Assembly (NCBI RefSeq): GCF_900109085.1
Contig: NZ_FNYW01000006.1
Location: 37,512-70,433 of the forward strand
DNA from: Alkalibacterium gilvum
GTDB lineage: Bacteria > Bacillota > Bacilli > Lactobacillales > Carnobacteriaceae_A
Direction of reading: 5' to 3'
DNA: 32,922 nt
In this document: positions 15,975 through 25,800 of the stretch, piece after piece
How positions within the stretch are numbered: the first letter of the stretch is position 1
Layout of the letters: the number at the start of each line of letters is the position of its first letter
Made by a program: the position numbers and the translations under genes
Notes under the pieces: model-generated
What the model was told of the DNA's origin: nothing
Databases searched by the model: none
The model's input: only the letters and a program-made list of their open reading frames with translations

Positions 15975-16295
15975 ATGAATGACAAAATGAATGAGATTGC
16001 TTTTCAAATCATCTTATTCGCTGGGAATGGAAAATCCAGTGCAATGGAGGCTATACAAGCAGCGAAAGATGGTGATTTCAAAGAAGCGGATGCTAAATTG
16101 AAAGAAGCCGGGGAAGAGCTAAGCAAGGCACACGGTGTGCAAACAGAACTTTTACAAGAAGAAGCAAAAGGTGAAGGTAAAGGTGTCAGCGTTATTCTAG
16201 TACACTCACAAGATCATCTGATGACTGCTATGACCTTAAGAGATTTGGCTGTTGAAATTATTGAACTGCATAGATTAAGACATGAGGAGGAATAG
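15975..16295 (+). CDS. PTS EIIA, lactose/cellobiose family
   Basis: A 106-aa all-helical EIIA that receives phosphate from HPr and gives it to EIIB. The phosphorylated His is H77 in VILVHSQDHLMTAMT, with D80 as the trimer metal ligand equivalent. The helix GNGKSSAMEAIQAAKDGDF is typical of LacF/CelC/LicA. The ATG has GGAGG 6 nt upstream. The stop is 5 bp before the start of the glucosidase gene, and its last codons carry that gene's ribosome binding site. Confidence 0.94.
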   Translation: MNDKMNEIAFQIILFAGNGKSSAMEAIQAAKDGDFKEADAKLKEAGEELSKAHGVQTELLQEEAKGEGKGVSVILVHSQDHLMTAMTLRDLAVEIIELHRLRHEEE

Positions 16296-16300
16296 TGGTA

Positions 16301-17683
16301 ATGGTTGATTATAAATTTCCAAAGGATTTCTGGTGGGGAAGTGCCGCTTCCGCTACGCAAACTGAAGGAAGTCACAATGGTATAACAGGTGAAACGGTAT
16401 GGGACAGATGGTTTAGCGAAGCATCAAATCGTTTTTTCGATGGTGTTGGACCAGGAAAAACATCTGATTTTTATCACCGTTATAAAGAAGATATAAAAAA
16501 TATGAAAGATATTGGGCATAATAGTTTCCGTATGTCCATTTCATGGGCACGCTTAATTCCAGGCGGGACTGGGGAAGTGAACCAGGACGCCATTGATTTT
16601 TATAATGCAGTGATTGATGAGTTGCTGGCACAAGATATTGAACCCTTTGTAAACTTATTCCATTTCGATATGCCTATTGAACTACAAGACAAAGGGGGAT
16701 GGGAAAACAGAGAAGTTATCGATGCCTATGCTGATTATGCCAAGGTAGCCTTTGATTTATTCGGAGACCGTGTAAACAAATGGTTTACATTCAATGAACC
16801 GATTGTTCCTGTTGAAGGGGGTTACCTCTACGACTTCCACTATCCAAATGTCGTAGATGCAAAGCGGGCCATCCAAGTGGCGTATAATACGATGATTGCT
16901 CATGCGCGAGTGGTTAAACTGTATCATGCAAACTACGAGGGTGATATTGGGATTGTACTAAATCTAACGCCGTCTTATCCACGTAGCCAAAATCCAGCTG
17001 ATTTAAAAGCAGCACATATCTGTGACTTGTTTTTTAATCGAAGCTTTTTAGATCCAGCTGTTTTAGGAGAATATCCAGAGGATCTGATTGATCTACTGGA
17101 AGAACATGGGCAATTACCTGAAACAAAAGTTCAGGATAAAGAGTTACTTAAAAACAATATCATTGATATACTTGGGGTAAACTATTATCAGCCGAGACGT
17201 GTAAAAGCGAAAGAATATTTACCTAATCCTTATGCTCCCTTTATGCCGGATTGGTTTTTTGATAACTATGAAATGCCAGGGCGTAAGATGAATGTATATC
17301 GAGGTTGGGAGATTTATGAAAAAGGCGTCTATGATATCATGATTAACTTGAAAGAAAACTACAATAATATTCCATCCTTTATTTCTGAGAATGGTATGGG
17401 CGTTCAAAATGAGGAACGCTTTATTAAAGACGGGCGCATTGAGGACGACTACCGCATTGACTTTATTAAGGAGCATTTGAAATGGATTCATAAAGCAGCG
17501 GAAGAAGGATGTAATGTGAAAGGGTATCATTTATGGACCTTTATGGATAACTGGTCATGGATGAATGCCTATAAGAATCGCTATGGTTTCTTCGCCGTCG
17601 ATATTGAAACGGGTGAGCGGACAGCCAAGAAAAGTGCGTCATGGATTAGAGACGTATCCAAACAAAATGGTTTCAACGAGTAA
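16301..17683 (+). CDS. 6-phospho-beta-glucosidase, GH1
   Basis: A 460-aa glycoside hydrolase family 1 enzyme that splits the phosphorylated beta-glucoside delivered by the PTS into glucose 6-phosphate and the aglycone or glucose. E166 in FTFNEP is the acid/base and E363 in ISENGMG the nucleophile. S419, K425 and Y428 in WSWMNAYKNRYGF form the phosphate-binding signature of 6-phospho-glycosidases, so an unphosphorylated substrate is unlikely. The ATG at 16301 lies 9 nt after GAGGAGG; an in-frame GTG at 16295 overlaps the EIIA stop and is too close to it. Cytoplasmic. Confidence 0.94.
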   Translation: MVDYKFPKDFWWGSAASATQTEGSHNGITGETVWDRWFSEASNRFFDGVGPGKTSDFYHRYKEDIKNMKDIGHNSFRMSISWARLIPGGTGEVNQDAIDFYNAVIDELLAQDIEPFVNLFHFDMPIELQDKGGWENREVIDAYADYAKVAFDLFGDRVNKWFTFNEPIVPVEGGYLYDFHYPNVVDAKRAIQVAYNTMIAHARVVKLYHANYEGDIGIVLNLTPSYPRSQNPADLKAAHICDLFFNRSFLDPAVLGEYPEDLIDLLEEHGQLPETKVQDKELLKNNIIDILGVNYYQPRRVKAKEYLPNPYAPFMPDWFFDNYEMPGRKMNVYRGWEIYEKGVYDIMINLKENYNNIPSFISENGMGVQNEERFIKDGRIEDDYRIDFIKEHLKWIHKAAEEGCNVKGYHLWTFMDNWSWMNAYKNRYGFFAVDIETGERTAKKSASWIRDVSKQNGFNE

Positions 17684-17698
17684 GGAATCGTTGTCATT

Positions 17699-17727
17699 AG
17701 CGTAGCGATAATTATTGCTGCGCTTTT
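17699..17727 (+). terminator. Weak terminator between glucosidase and regulator genes
   Basis: AGCG-T-AGC-G-ATAA pairs with TTAT-T-GCT-G-CGCT with wobble pairs and almost no loop, followed by TTTT. Likely partial, letting some read-through into the regulator. Confidence 0.55.
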
Positions 17728-17761
17728 GTACATAGTTAACGTTATGTGAAAGGAGGATAAT

Positions 17762-19708
17762 ATGGAAGCGAGAAAAGAAATGATACTCAGAGAACTGATG
17801 GGATCACCCTCGCCTTTAACAGGTAAGCATCTCGCAAACAGGTTGGAAGTAAGTACTCGGACGATAAGAGAGGATATTAAGTTAATCAATGAAGAGCTCG
17901 AAAATCATGGGGCGCTTATTCATTCCAAGAGAGGGATAGGCTATACGCTTTTGATTGAGAAACCAACAAGTTTTCGTTCTTTCTTAAATGAGGTTACCGA
18001 AAATGCAGAGAGTCAGTTAACATCGCCAACAACTCCTGACCATCGCATATATTATATTATCAGGCGTTTTCTGTTGTCAGATAACTATATCAAACTCGAT
18101 GATCTGGCAGATGATATTCATGTCAGTAAATCGACACTTCAAGTGGATATCAAAGAAGTGAAGCAGCGTTTAGATAATTATTCACTAACATTAATGAGTA
18201 GGCCAGGGTATGGTATGAAGCTCAAAGGGAGTGAGTTGAATCAGCGTTTTGCCATGTCAGAGTACCTCTTTGACCGAGAAAGGCTCTCGCCAGAACTCAT
18301 GTGGTTGGAACAGCTAACGCCGGTCGTCAATCTTTCTCAAGATGAACTGAATAGACTTTGGGACCTTCTTTTAGAACAACTACGCACACATAAAATTACT
18401 TTATCCGATATTGCTATTAACAATTTATTTGTGCATATTGTCATCGCTTATAAACGCGTTAGAGAAGGCCATCATATCGCTTTGGTCGATGAGGATATTA
18501 AAAGTATCAAGAAAAAAAGAGAGTACGCTGTCGCCCTCAATATTATGAAAGTAATCGAGAAAGCTTTAAATGTATCCTTTCCAAAAATAGAAGTGATTTA
18601 CATTGCGATTCATTTGCTTGGGACGAAACTTGTTAGAGACCAGCTATCCACGAATGAAACCATAGAGACCGTGATGGATGATAAGATTCATTCTGCGATT
18701 CTTGCTATGCTGTCAGCTGTTGAGGAGCAGTTATCTTTAGGTATAGAAAATGATAGGGAATTAATTATTGGTTTAGGTTTGCATTTGAAACCTGCAATCA
18801 ATCGGCATACGTTTGGGATGACTGTTCGTAATCCGATGCTTGAGGATATTAAAAATAACTATCCACTGGCTTTCGAAGCGGGTATTATTGCTGCCATGGC
18901 ATTAGATGAAACTTTTGGTGTAACGATTGATGAAAATGAAGTAGCTTATTTGGCTTTGCATATTGGTGCTGCAATAGAGCGTAAAAAAGCAACAAATAAA
19001 CCTAAGCAGTGCTATATTGTTTGTGCCTCAGGTGTGGGGAGTGCACAATTAATTAAGTACCGTATTGAAGCGTCTTTTCGCTCGCAAATTAATGTTTTAG
19101 GCACTACTGAATATTACAAAATCAATAATATTCCTTTTGACGAAACGGATTTTATTATTAGCTCCGTGCCAATTAAGGAAGAACTGCCTATTCCAGTTAT
19201 CGAGGTAAATGCTACTCTTGAACAGAAAGACCTGACCAAAATTGAGCAGTATGTTTCTTTTGAAGAAAAGAGCATCACTGACTATTTTCCTGAAACGCAT
19301 GTCTTTTTAAAGCAAAACATGTCTTCAAGGGAAGAGGTGATTGATTTCTTGTCTGCTCATGCTAAGTCAGTGGATGATTTACCGGATAATTATACTGAGC
19401 TTATTTATGAGCGTGAAGAGATTGCGCCCACTGCTTACGGAAATAGGATTGCAATCCCTCATCCTATTTCACCACAAACGAGAAAAACATTCTTAACGGT
19501 GTGTACCTTGAATAAACCGATTGATTGGGCGGGGAAGAAAGTACAGTTTGTTTGCCTTTTGAATGTAGAGAAAAATAGTCAAGAGGATCTCCAAGATATG
19601 TATAATATTCTTGGACAGATTGTTAATAACGAGAAATTGGTGCATAAATTAATTGATAGTACGACCTATCACGCATTCATACAAACGATTATTCGGATGG
19701 AAGACTAA
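17762..19708 (+). CDS. LicR-like PRD transcriptional regulator with EIIB and EIIA domains
   Basis: A 648-aa PTS-controlled activator. N-terminal HTH (residues 1-65), a second HTH (about 95-160), PRD1 with H225 and H284, PRD2 with H341 and H400, an EIIB-like domain with C421 in CIVCASGVGS-type context (YIVCASGVGSAQ), and an EIIA-like domain of mannitol/fructose type with H567 in RIAIPHPIS. All expected phosphorylation sites are present, so activity should respond to both HPr (energy state) and the cognate EIIB (substrate). Family members such as LicR bind DNA upstream of their operon; the palindrome at 14187-14204 is the likely target. The ATG has AAAGGAGG upstream. It closes the PTS operon. 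Confidence 0.93.
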   Translation: MEARKEMILRELMGSPSPLTGKHLANRLEVSTRTIREDIKLINEELENHGALIHSKRGIGYTLLIEKPTSFRSFLNEVTENAESQLTSPTTPDHRIYYIIRRFLLSDNYIKLDDLADDIHVSKSTLQVDIKEVKQRLDNYSLTLMSRPGYGMKLKGSELNQRFAMSEYLFDRERLSPELMWLEQLTPVVNLSQDELNRLWDLLLEQLRTHKITLSDIAINNLFVHIVIAYKRVREGHHIALVDEDIKSIKKKREYAVALNIMKVIEKALNVSFPKIEVIYIAIHLLGTKLVRDQLSTNETIETVMDDKIHSAILAMLSAVEEQLSLGIENDRELIIGLGLHLKPAINRHTFGMTVRNPMLEDIKNNYPLAFEAGIIAAMALDETFGVTIDENEVAYLALHIGAAIERKKATNKPKQCYIVCASGVGSAQLIKYRIEASFRSQINVLGTTEYYKINNIPFDETDFIISSVPIKEELPIPVIEVNATLEQKDLTKIEQYVSFEEKSITDYFPETHVFLKQNMSSREEVIDFLSAHAKSVDDLPDNYTELIYEREEIAPTAYGNRIAIPHPISPQTRKTFLTVCTLNKPIDWAGKKVQFVCLLNVEKNSQEDLQDMYNILGQIVNNEKLVHKLIDSTTYHAFIQTIIRMED

Positions 19709-19776
19709 CGATTACCTTTTTTATAATCTATGCACTTATGAAACGAGATCGCACGATTTATTATTTATTTCATGAT

Positions 19777-19815
19777 AAAAAGCCTGTCACTTTTATAAAA
19801 AATGACAGGCTTTTT
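19777..19815. terminator. Bidirectional terminator between regulator and GAF genes
   Basis: AAAAAGCCTGTCA (19777-19789) and TGACAGGCTTTTT (19803-19815) form a 13-bp perfect stem with A/T runs on both sides, serving the two convergent genes. Confidence 0.92.
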
Positions 19816-19834
19816 GTGTTCATTATTTTGTTGT

Positions 19835-20362
19835 CTACTTATTTTTCTCTACTAGCAGAGCCAAGTCTTTTTCAAGTGAGGCCTTGAATTCTCTGAGTAA
19901 ACGCTGCTTTTCATCGGAGAGATCCATTGGTTTGTCGTCAAGCACACAAATGGTTCCGAAAAATTCGCCATCCGGCCATTTTACTGGTAAGCCGTGATAC
20001 GAAATCATGTCGATGTCCATGTCTGGATTGTCTTTCCACGCTTCTAATTTACGTGCATCTACGACGGAAAGTTCACTGTCGTTACCGATGACAGACTCGC
20101 AGTAGAGTCCATGGCACAAGTAATCGTTCCCGCCAACATTGTAGGGATTGGATTCATTCTCACTCATCATGAAAACTTGCATGGATTCTTTGGTGATTTC
20201 CATAATCAAACCAGCGCGCACATCTGCAAAGGAAGCAATCAGATTAACAATGTTTTGCCAACCCTCTTTCATCTCTTCTGTCACTTTTGGCTTATCTTCA
20301 CTCGTAATTGGCACCTCTTGAAAAGAACCATCCGAGCGTAATTTCACTTTTGCTGTAGTCAT
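19835..20362 (-). CDS. Stand-alone GAF domain protein
   Basis: A 175-aa protein made almost only of one GAF domain (about residues 25-170). It shows the sequence style of sensory GAF domains in kinases and cyclases: LCHGLYCESVIGNDSELSV, DMISYHGLPVKWPDGEFFGTICVLDD. There is no output domain, membrane segment or signal peptide, so it may be a soluble sensor or adaptor. Ligand is unknown; C84-C89 region could be redox-active (speculative). GGAG lies 12 nt before the ATG, a rather long spacing. It is transcribed in the same direction as the heliorhodopsin gene upstream, but a terminator separates them. Confidence 0.85.
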   Translation of the reverse strand: MTTAKVKLRSDGSFQEVPITSEDKPKVTEEMKEGWQNIVNLIASFADVRAGLIMEITKESMQVFMMSENESNPYNVGGNDYLCHGLYCESVIGNDSELSVVDARKLEAWKDNPDMDIDMISYHGLPVKWPDGEFFGTICVLDDKPMDLSDEKQRLLREFKASLEKDLALLVEKNK

Positions 20363-20570
20363 TTTATAAAAAACTCCTTTCGAGTATGTCTAGTGAATCT
20401 ATCAATCTAATTTTAGTCACTATACTTTATTCTAACATCTAGAAGAGTCATAGAATAATTAAACGCTTTAAACTTATTGGAAAAAGGGGAACTCCAAGGC
20501 TTAAAAATTTTGAAAGTGGTTATCTTATTCTATTGTTTAGGTGTCTTTGGGTTAATACTCTCTCCATACA

Positions 20571-20601
20571 AAAACGTCTCTCAAAGGTGACGAGACGTTT
20601 T
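20571..20601 (-). terminator. Terminator after the heliorhodopsin gene
   Basis: AAAACGTCTC (20571-20580) and GAGACGTTTT (20592-20601) pair around an 11-base loop; T runs exist on both strands. On the minus strand it follows the heliorhodopsin stop codon by about 28 bp. Confidence 0.85.
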
Positions 20602-20628
20602 TTTGTTTATTTGCAGTATTCTATTAAT

Positions 20629-21417
20629 TTAACCCGGCTGCATAACACCTGCGAAAGCGATCCAAGCGAGGACTGTTTTTGCGAATAAACTTAAGATGAT
20701 ATAGCCACGTTCACCGTATAAATAACTGTCCCATTTTCCTACCTTGTTATATTGAAGCAGCATATTGATTGGGAAAAGGTTGAAAAATAAGAAGTAAGAG
20801 CCGGCAAGCGCATAGACAAACCAAGGAACCTCTGCAGGATTAGTGTTTCCAAAAGCATATAGCAAGATAACGATCCAAGGTGTAATACCTGCAATGGATC
20901 CAAAAATGAATGGCTTCCAGTTGAGATGGTCTTTTTTGCCGATATTTATTTCTTCCATATCTAAACCAAATAGATTCATGGATGCATTTAAAACGAAAAT
21001 CAGTATCAAGGACCCGACATCATAGACTCCAAACAGCATAGCAATCAGAACAATCATTAAAGAAGAACTTAAAGCATATTCGTACCAACGGAATCGATTG
21101 ATCCCTTTTTCTAAATCGCGATTGTAAATGTTGTTTCCCCAGGGAGTCACGATAATGAAGTGAGCAAAGGCTGAAATAAATAGAAACATTGAAACCATTA
21201 TGCCAAAGGGTAAATCGAATTGCTGCTTCATATCTGTAACCAAACGCATTTGTTCAGTATCGAATGTTAGGAAATAAGAGCGGATAGCGACTTCAAATGA
21301 TGCTATTTTATCTATAAAAATGGCAAAACCTAGCATCAAAAAGGCCTGTATCAAATGCAAACCACCCATGACTCCATTAAATTTTCTCAACGACTTGAAC
21401 GTTATTTTTTTGGTCAT
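20629..21417 (-). CDS. Heliorhodopsin
   Basis: A 262-aa seven-helix membrane protein of the heliorhodopsin family, retinal-binding light sensors with inverted topology (N-terminus inside) that are distinct from type 1 rhodopsins. The Schiff-base lysine is K247 in ILSLFAKTVLAWIAFAG and the counterion is E113 in NRFRWYEYALSSSLMI, both in the positions known for the family; H21 and H86 match the two cavity histidines. The helix SLILIFVLNASMNLFGLDMEE is also typical. GGAGGAAG lies just before the ATG. No gene for retinal or carotenoid synthesis is in the window, so retinal must be made elsewhere or taken up. Family members are proposed to be sensors or enzyme regulators; no partner is proven here. 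Flanked by terminators on both sides, it looks monocistronic. Confidence 0.93.
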   Translation of the reverse strand: MTKKITFKSLRKFNGVMGGLHLIQAFLMLGFAIFIDKIASFEVAIRSYFLTFDTEQMRLVTDMKQQFDLPFGIMVSMFLFISAFAHFIIVTPWGNNIYNRDLEKGINRFRWYEYALSSSLMIVLIAMLFGVYDVGSLILIFVLNASMNLFGLDMEEINIGKKDHLNWKPFIFGSIAGITPWIVILLYAFGNTNPAEVPWFVYALAGSYFLFFNLFPINMLLQYNKVGKWDSYLYGERGYIILSLFAKTVLAWIAFAGVMQPG

Positions 21418-21510
21418 TAGACTTCCTCCTTTTTGTTACTCTTAAGTATAGAGGTTTTATTGAGAGATAGATAATATAAGGAGTTAGAGGAGTGAAAAAT
21501 GACTATAGAA

Positions 21511-21547
21511 AAAGAGCAGCACTGATGAATCAACAGTGCTGCTCTTT
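21511..21547 (-). terminator. Terminator between the 74-aa gene and the heliorhodopsin gene
   Basis: AAAGAGCAGCACTG (21511-21524) pairs perfectly over 14 bp with CAGTGCTGCTCTTT (21534-21547). It separates the heliorhodopsin unit from the upstream small gene. Confidence 0.88.
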
Positions 21548-21566
21548 CATTTAATTGATGATTAGG

Positions 21567-21791
21567 CTAAGAACACAAGACATAGTCATCTATGTTCAAA
21601 TAATTTTCTATTTGATCGTATAACAAACGTGCTTTTTGACTTTCTTCTAAGGTTACTTCTGAAGTGTCAGAAAGGTAAAGAGCGTCCAATGTTTTAAGTT
21701 GTGTGACAAGCAAGTCAACTTTTTTCTTGAAAGCAATAACGCGTGAGGATTTAATGGCATGAAAGTTACTTTTAACGTCGTCTAATCCCAT
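21567..21791 (-). CDS. Small unknown helical protein, 74 aa
   Basis: No recognised family. The protein starts MGLDDVKSNFHAIKSSRVIAF and is mostly charged and helical, without membrane segments, ending DDYVLCS with a near-terminal Cys. The ATG at 21791 is chosen because GGAGG lies 7 nt before it; a longer in-frame start at 21827 lies upstream of that ribosome binding site. It is followed by its own strong terminator, which supports it as a real transcription unit. Function unknown. Confidence 0.75.
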   Translation of the reverse strand: MGLDDVKSNFHAIKSSRVIAFKKKVDLLVTQLKTLDALYLSDTSEVTLEESQKARLLYDQIENYLNIDDYVLCS

Positions 21792-21944
21792 TACTAAACC
21801 TCCTTGTTTTTTATTCTTTATCATCATAGCACAATTTTTAATAACTAAATGTATAATCTTGTGACATTTTTATGTACATCTGTTCATAATCATAGTGTTT
21901 TAGATTTAAAGCAATGATGACTAGACTCATATATAAATAAGTTT

Positions 21945-21972
21945 AGTAGGGGGGATGTGGGGACTCCCTACT
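21945..21972 (+). repeat. G-rich hairpin upstream of rnc
   Basis: AGTAGGG (21945-21951) and CCCTACT (21966-21972) pair around a G-rich loop with GGGGGG and GGGG runs. There is no T run. It lies before the likely rnc -10 element, so it may be an operator-like or upstream transcript structure. Confidence 0.35.
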
Positions 21973-22026
21973 CAAAGTCTATGGTTTTCCTTGTACTCCC
22001 TTGTTTATTTTTCCTATGAAATCAAG

Positions 22027-22032
22027 TATAAT
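22027..22032 (+). promoter_or_regulatory. Likely -10 element of the rnc-smc operon
   Basis: Perfect TATAAT 41 bp before the rnc start; the -35 is poor (TTTATT at 17 bp spacing). Confidence 0.5.
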
Positions 22033-22072
22033 TATCAAGGAATGCTATTTTTTATAAGGGAGGGAAAACGAA

Positions 22073-22777
22073 ATGACAAAAAAGTTAGTGAACCATGTAA
22101 AAAAAACATTTGGTGTAACGTTTAATGACGAGTCTGTACTAGTCGAAGCGTTTACCCATTCATCCTATGCGAATGATCATCGTGAACAAAATCTCAATAA
22201 TTTGGAGCGCCTTGAATTTTTAGGCGATGCTGTTTTAGAATTAACTGTTTCTGATTTTCTGTATCACAAATATCCTGACCAACCTGAAGGACAACTTACA
22301 AGAAAGCGTGCGTCTATCGTACGTGCTGAAAGCTTAGCTGAATTGGCAAAAGAGAGTCAACTTCATGAGTATTTACGTTTGGGCAAAGGGGAAGAACAGA
22401 TGAACGGTAGAAACCGTCCGTCACTTTTATGTGATGTGTTTGAAGCCTTTATCGGGGCAATATTTGTAGATCAGGGAATGGATACGGTGTTAAACGTATT
22501 GAAACAAATATTATTTCCAAAAATTGAATCCGGTGCTTTCTCTCATGGGATGGATCATAAAACTGCCCTACAGGAATTGCTTCAACAAAATGGTGTCGTG
22601 ACGATTCAGTACAAAGTCGTTGATAAACGCGGACCAGATCATCAGCGTGAGTTTGTGGTTGATGTTTTTGTAGAGGGCGATTCTTTCGGTCGAGGTATTG
22701 GTCGTTCAAAAAAAGCTGCGGAACAGTTGGCAGCTAAACATGCCCTTGAAATTTTGGAAAAATCAGTACGGAATTAA
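22073..22777 (+). CDS. rnc: Ribonuclease III
   Basis: A 234-aa double-strand-specific endoribonuclease that processes rRNA precursors and, in type II CRISPR systems, the tracrRNA-crRNA duplex. The catalytic domain holds the signature NLERLEFLGDAVLEL with E45, E48 and D52, and a second site with D121 and E124 in CDVFEAFIGAI. The C-terminal dsRNA-binding domain (about 155-234) ends RSKKAAEQLAAKHALEIL. GGGAGGG lies before the ATG. It heads the housekeeping block rnc-smc-HAD-ftsY, the common order in this group. Confidence 0.97.
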   Translation: MTKKLVNHVKKTFGVTFNDESVLVEAFTHSSYANDHREQNLNNLERLEFLGDAVLELTVSDFLYHKYPDQPEGQLTRKRASIVRAESLAELAKESQLHEYLRLGKGEEQMNGRNRPSLLCDVFEAFIGAIFVDQGMDTVLNVLKQILFPKIESGAFSHGMDHKTALQELLQQNGVVTIQYKVVDKRGPDHQREFVVDVFVEGDSFGRGIGRSKKAAEQLAAKHALEILEKSVRN

Positions 22778-22831
22778 TGTATTAGTAGGATGCAACACGC
22801 GTTTACTTTTAAGAGAGGAGAGACGTTCAAC

Positions 22832-25800
22832 GTGCAGCTAAAACGATTAGAAATTAAAGGATTTAAATCATTTGCTGATAAAACAGTGATAGATTTTACT
22901 GATGGCGTAACGGCTGTCGTTGGCCCAAATGGTAGTGGGAAATCAAATATTATTGAGGCGATTAGATGGGTTATGGGAGAACAATCGGCCAAAACGTTGC
23001 GCGGCGGACGCATGCATGATGTCATTTTTTCTGGAACTGACTCAAGAAAAGCTGTCAACATTGCGCAAGTTACCCTTATTTTGGATAATTCAGATAAATT
23101 TCTACCTATAGAATTTGAAGAAGTGAGTATTGGTCGCCGAATTAATCGTAATGGTGACAGTGATTATTTTATCAACAAAGAAAGCTGTCGTCTTAAAGAT
23201 ATTGTTGATCTGTTTATGGATTCAGGCCTGGGCAAGGAATCTTTTTCTATTATCAGTCAGGGGCAGGTGGAAGCTGTATTTAATAGTAAAGCAGAGGACC
23301 GCCGTGCAATTTTCGAAGAGGCCGCTGGTGTATTTAAATACAAACTTGAAAAAGAAAAAGCTGAACGTAAACTTTTTGAAACACAAGATAACTTGGATCG
23401 TGTGCAAGATATCTTGTATGAATTAAATGATCAATTGGAACCTTTAAAGAAGCAAAGAGATATTGCGCGGTCTTATATTTCTCAAAAAGAAGAGCTGACT
23501 GATCTGGATATTTCCTTATCGGTACTTAAGATTGACCAATATGCTCTGGAACAAAAAGAAAACAAGGGTAAGATTGCCTTGTTGAATAAAGATTTAACTG
23601 ACTTACAAGCTAAAGTTGATCAAGAGTCTGGCGAGTTAAAAAAGAAGCGGTCAGAACTTCACGCTATTGAAGAGAAACGTGAGACGATTCAGGAAAAAAT
23701 GCTTACCTCTGTTCAGCAGACCGAGCGTACTGAAGCGCAGTTACGCTTAGTTGAGGAAAAAGAACGCCATCAAGATGCTTTCTTATCTGAGAAACAAGCG
23801 ACGCTTAAAAAGGAAGAGACACGCTTAGCTTCTTTAAATAAGGATTACGAAACGCTCAAAGCGGCTTACGACGAACAGTTCGCTCTTGCCGAGAAAACTA
23901 AAAAAGAAATCACTAGATACAACAGTCGCTTAACACGCCTGATGGGAAATAAAGAAGAAGCGATTGAAGGGCTTCGGGGTGAATACATGGATGCCATGCA
24001 GTTGAAAACATCCTTGAAAAACCAAGAAATGTATTTGGAACGTGAACATCACCAAGCCCAAATTAATATCAAAAAATATCAAAAATCTCTAGACAAAGTT
24101 AAGCAAAATCTTGACGAAAAAAATCTGGAGCATAAAGAGAAAAACACAGCTTTAACCGATTTGAAAACCAGTATTGATGACCTTTTGAAAATCTATAACT
24201 CCAAAAAAGAAGCGCTGGAACAAACAAAAACGTTGCTAAAAGAAAAAATGGGTCGTTTGAACCAGTTGAATCAAGACCTACAACGTGCGCAAGCTAAGCA
24301 AGCATCACTCAAGGAAATGCAGGAGAATTATGCGGGCTATTTTGCCGGTGTGAAGGCTATTATGCGTAACAAAGAGAAGCGCGAAGGCATTGTTGGAACG
24401 GTCGCTGATATGATGGATGTTCCATCTAACGTGACAGAGGCGATTGATGTCGTTTTAGGTGCAGCAAGTCAGTTTGTGATTGTGGAAGATGAAAAAGCAG
24501 GACGCTCAGCCATTGCGTATTTAAAAAATAAAAAAGCAGGTCGGGCAACGTTTCTTCCTTTAACCACGATTAAAAAACGCTTTATTTCAGCTAACAAATT
24601 AAATGACGTCAAGGACTTGGATGGCTTTGTTGGTGTGGCGAGCGAATTAATTCATTTTGATGGTAAAGTGAAAAACATTATGGAAAACCTCCTAGGACAG
24701 ACCATTGTCGCTAAAGACCTTAAATCAGCAAATATTATTGCGAAAGCCCTACGTTATACTGTTCGTATCGTCAGCTTGGAAGGCGATGTCATGAATGCTG
24801 GAGGATCCATGACCGGTGGTGGAGGGAAACGCTCCTCCAATGCCTATCTGTTCTCACAGAAGAAAGAACAGAAAGCTCTGCGTATTGAAATCGATGAATT
24901 GGAAAAAACGCGTACGTTACGTGAAGAAGAAACGCAGACCCATCAAAATGAAATCGAATCACTCAGTAGCGATTTAGAAGAATTGCGTACGTCTGGAGAA
25001 GAAAAACGACTGGCCGAACGTCAGCTTGAACAAGTCGTTGAAGGTCTCTTGGAAACCATTAAGCGTCTGGAACGTGAAACTAAAGGCTTGCAATACGAAC
25101 AATCAGAGGCTGATAGAGAAGAAGTTGATGTGACGACTGAACTGAAAGATGTGACAGAAAGACGTACTCAGGCAGAAGTTGATCTCAAAAGAATCAAACA
25201 AGAACTTGATCAGTTGACGGATGAAAAAGAGGATACACAAGCTAAGAAAGAATGTCTAGAAGGCGAGCGTGCTGAATTAAATGAGCAGTGGAATAATGAA
25301 CGTGAAACCCTTGCTTCAACGCGTTCAAAAGTTGAAGGTCTCGAGTCACAAATTAAGGATGCAAAAGTCTCTCTTTCCAATATAAAGGCAGAACTAGACC
25401 AATTGGAGGAGGGGGGCAAGTTGGAATCCAAAGAAGCGCTGCGCAAGAAACTGGAAAAGCTAAAATCAGAGTCAAGCCAGTTAAAAATAGAAGAGAATGC
25501 CTTAAAGACAAACCAACATACATTGGATGAACGTGTTAGCGCCTTAGATGAATCGGTTTCTTATGCTAATCAACATAAGTCTGAATTGACTGATCAAAAA
25601 AACACGCTAGACATCGCCCTTTCTCGTTTAGATGTTTCAATGGATCACTTACTTGAATATTTATCTGAAGAATACACTGTCAGTTATGAAGAGGCGAAAT
25701 ATAATCAGCCAGAAACTATTGACGTGGAAGAAACACAAAAACGCGTCAAACTACTGAAACGCGGCATCGAAGAACTGGGGCCGGTTAATGTGGGATCCAT

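Noticed and set aside
21945-21972. G-quadruplex upstream of rnc
   Set aside because: Only two long G runs are present, so four tracts with loops cannot be formed convincingly; a simple hairpin is more likely.
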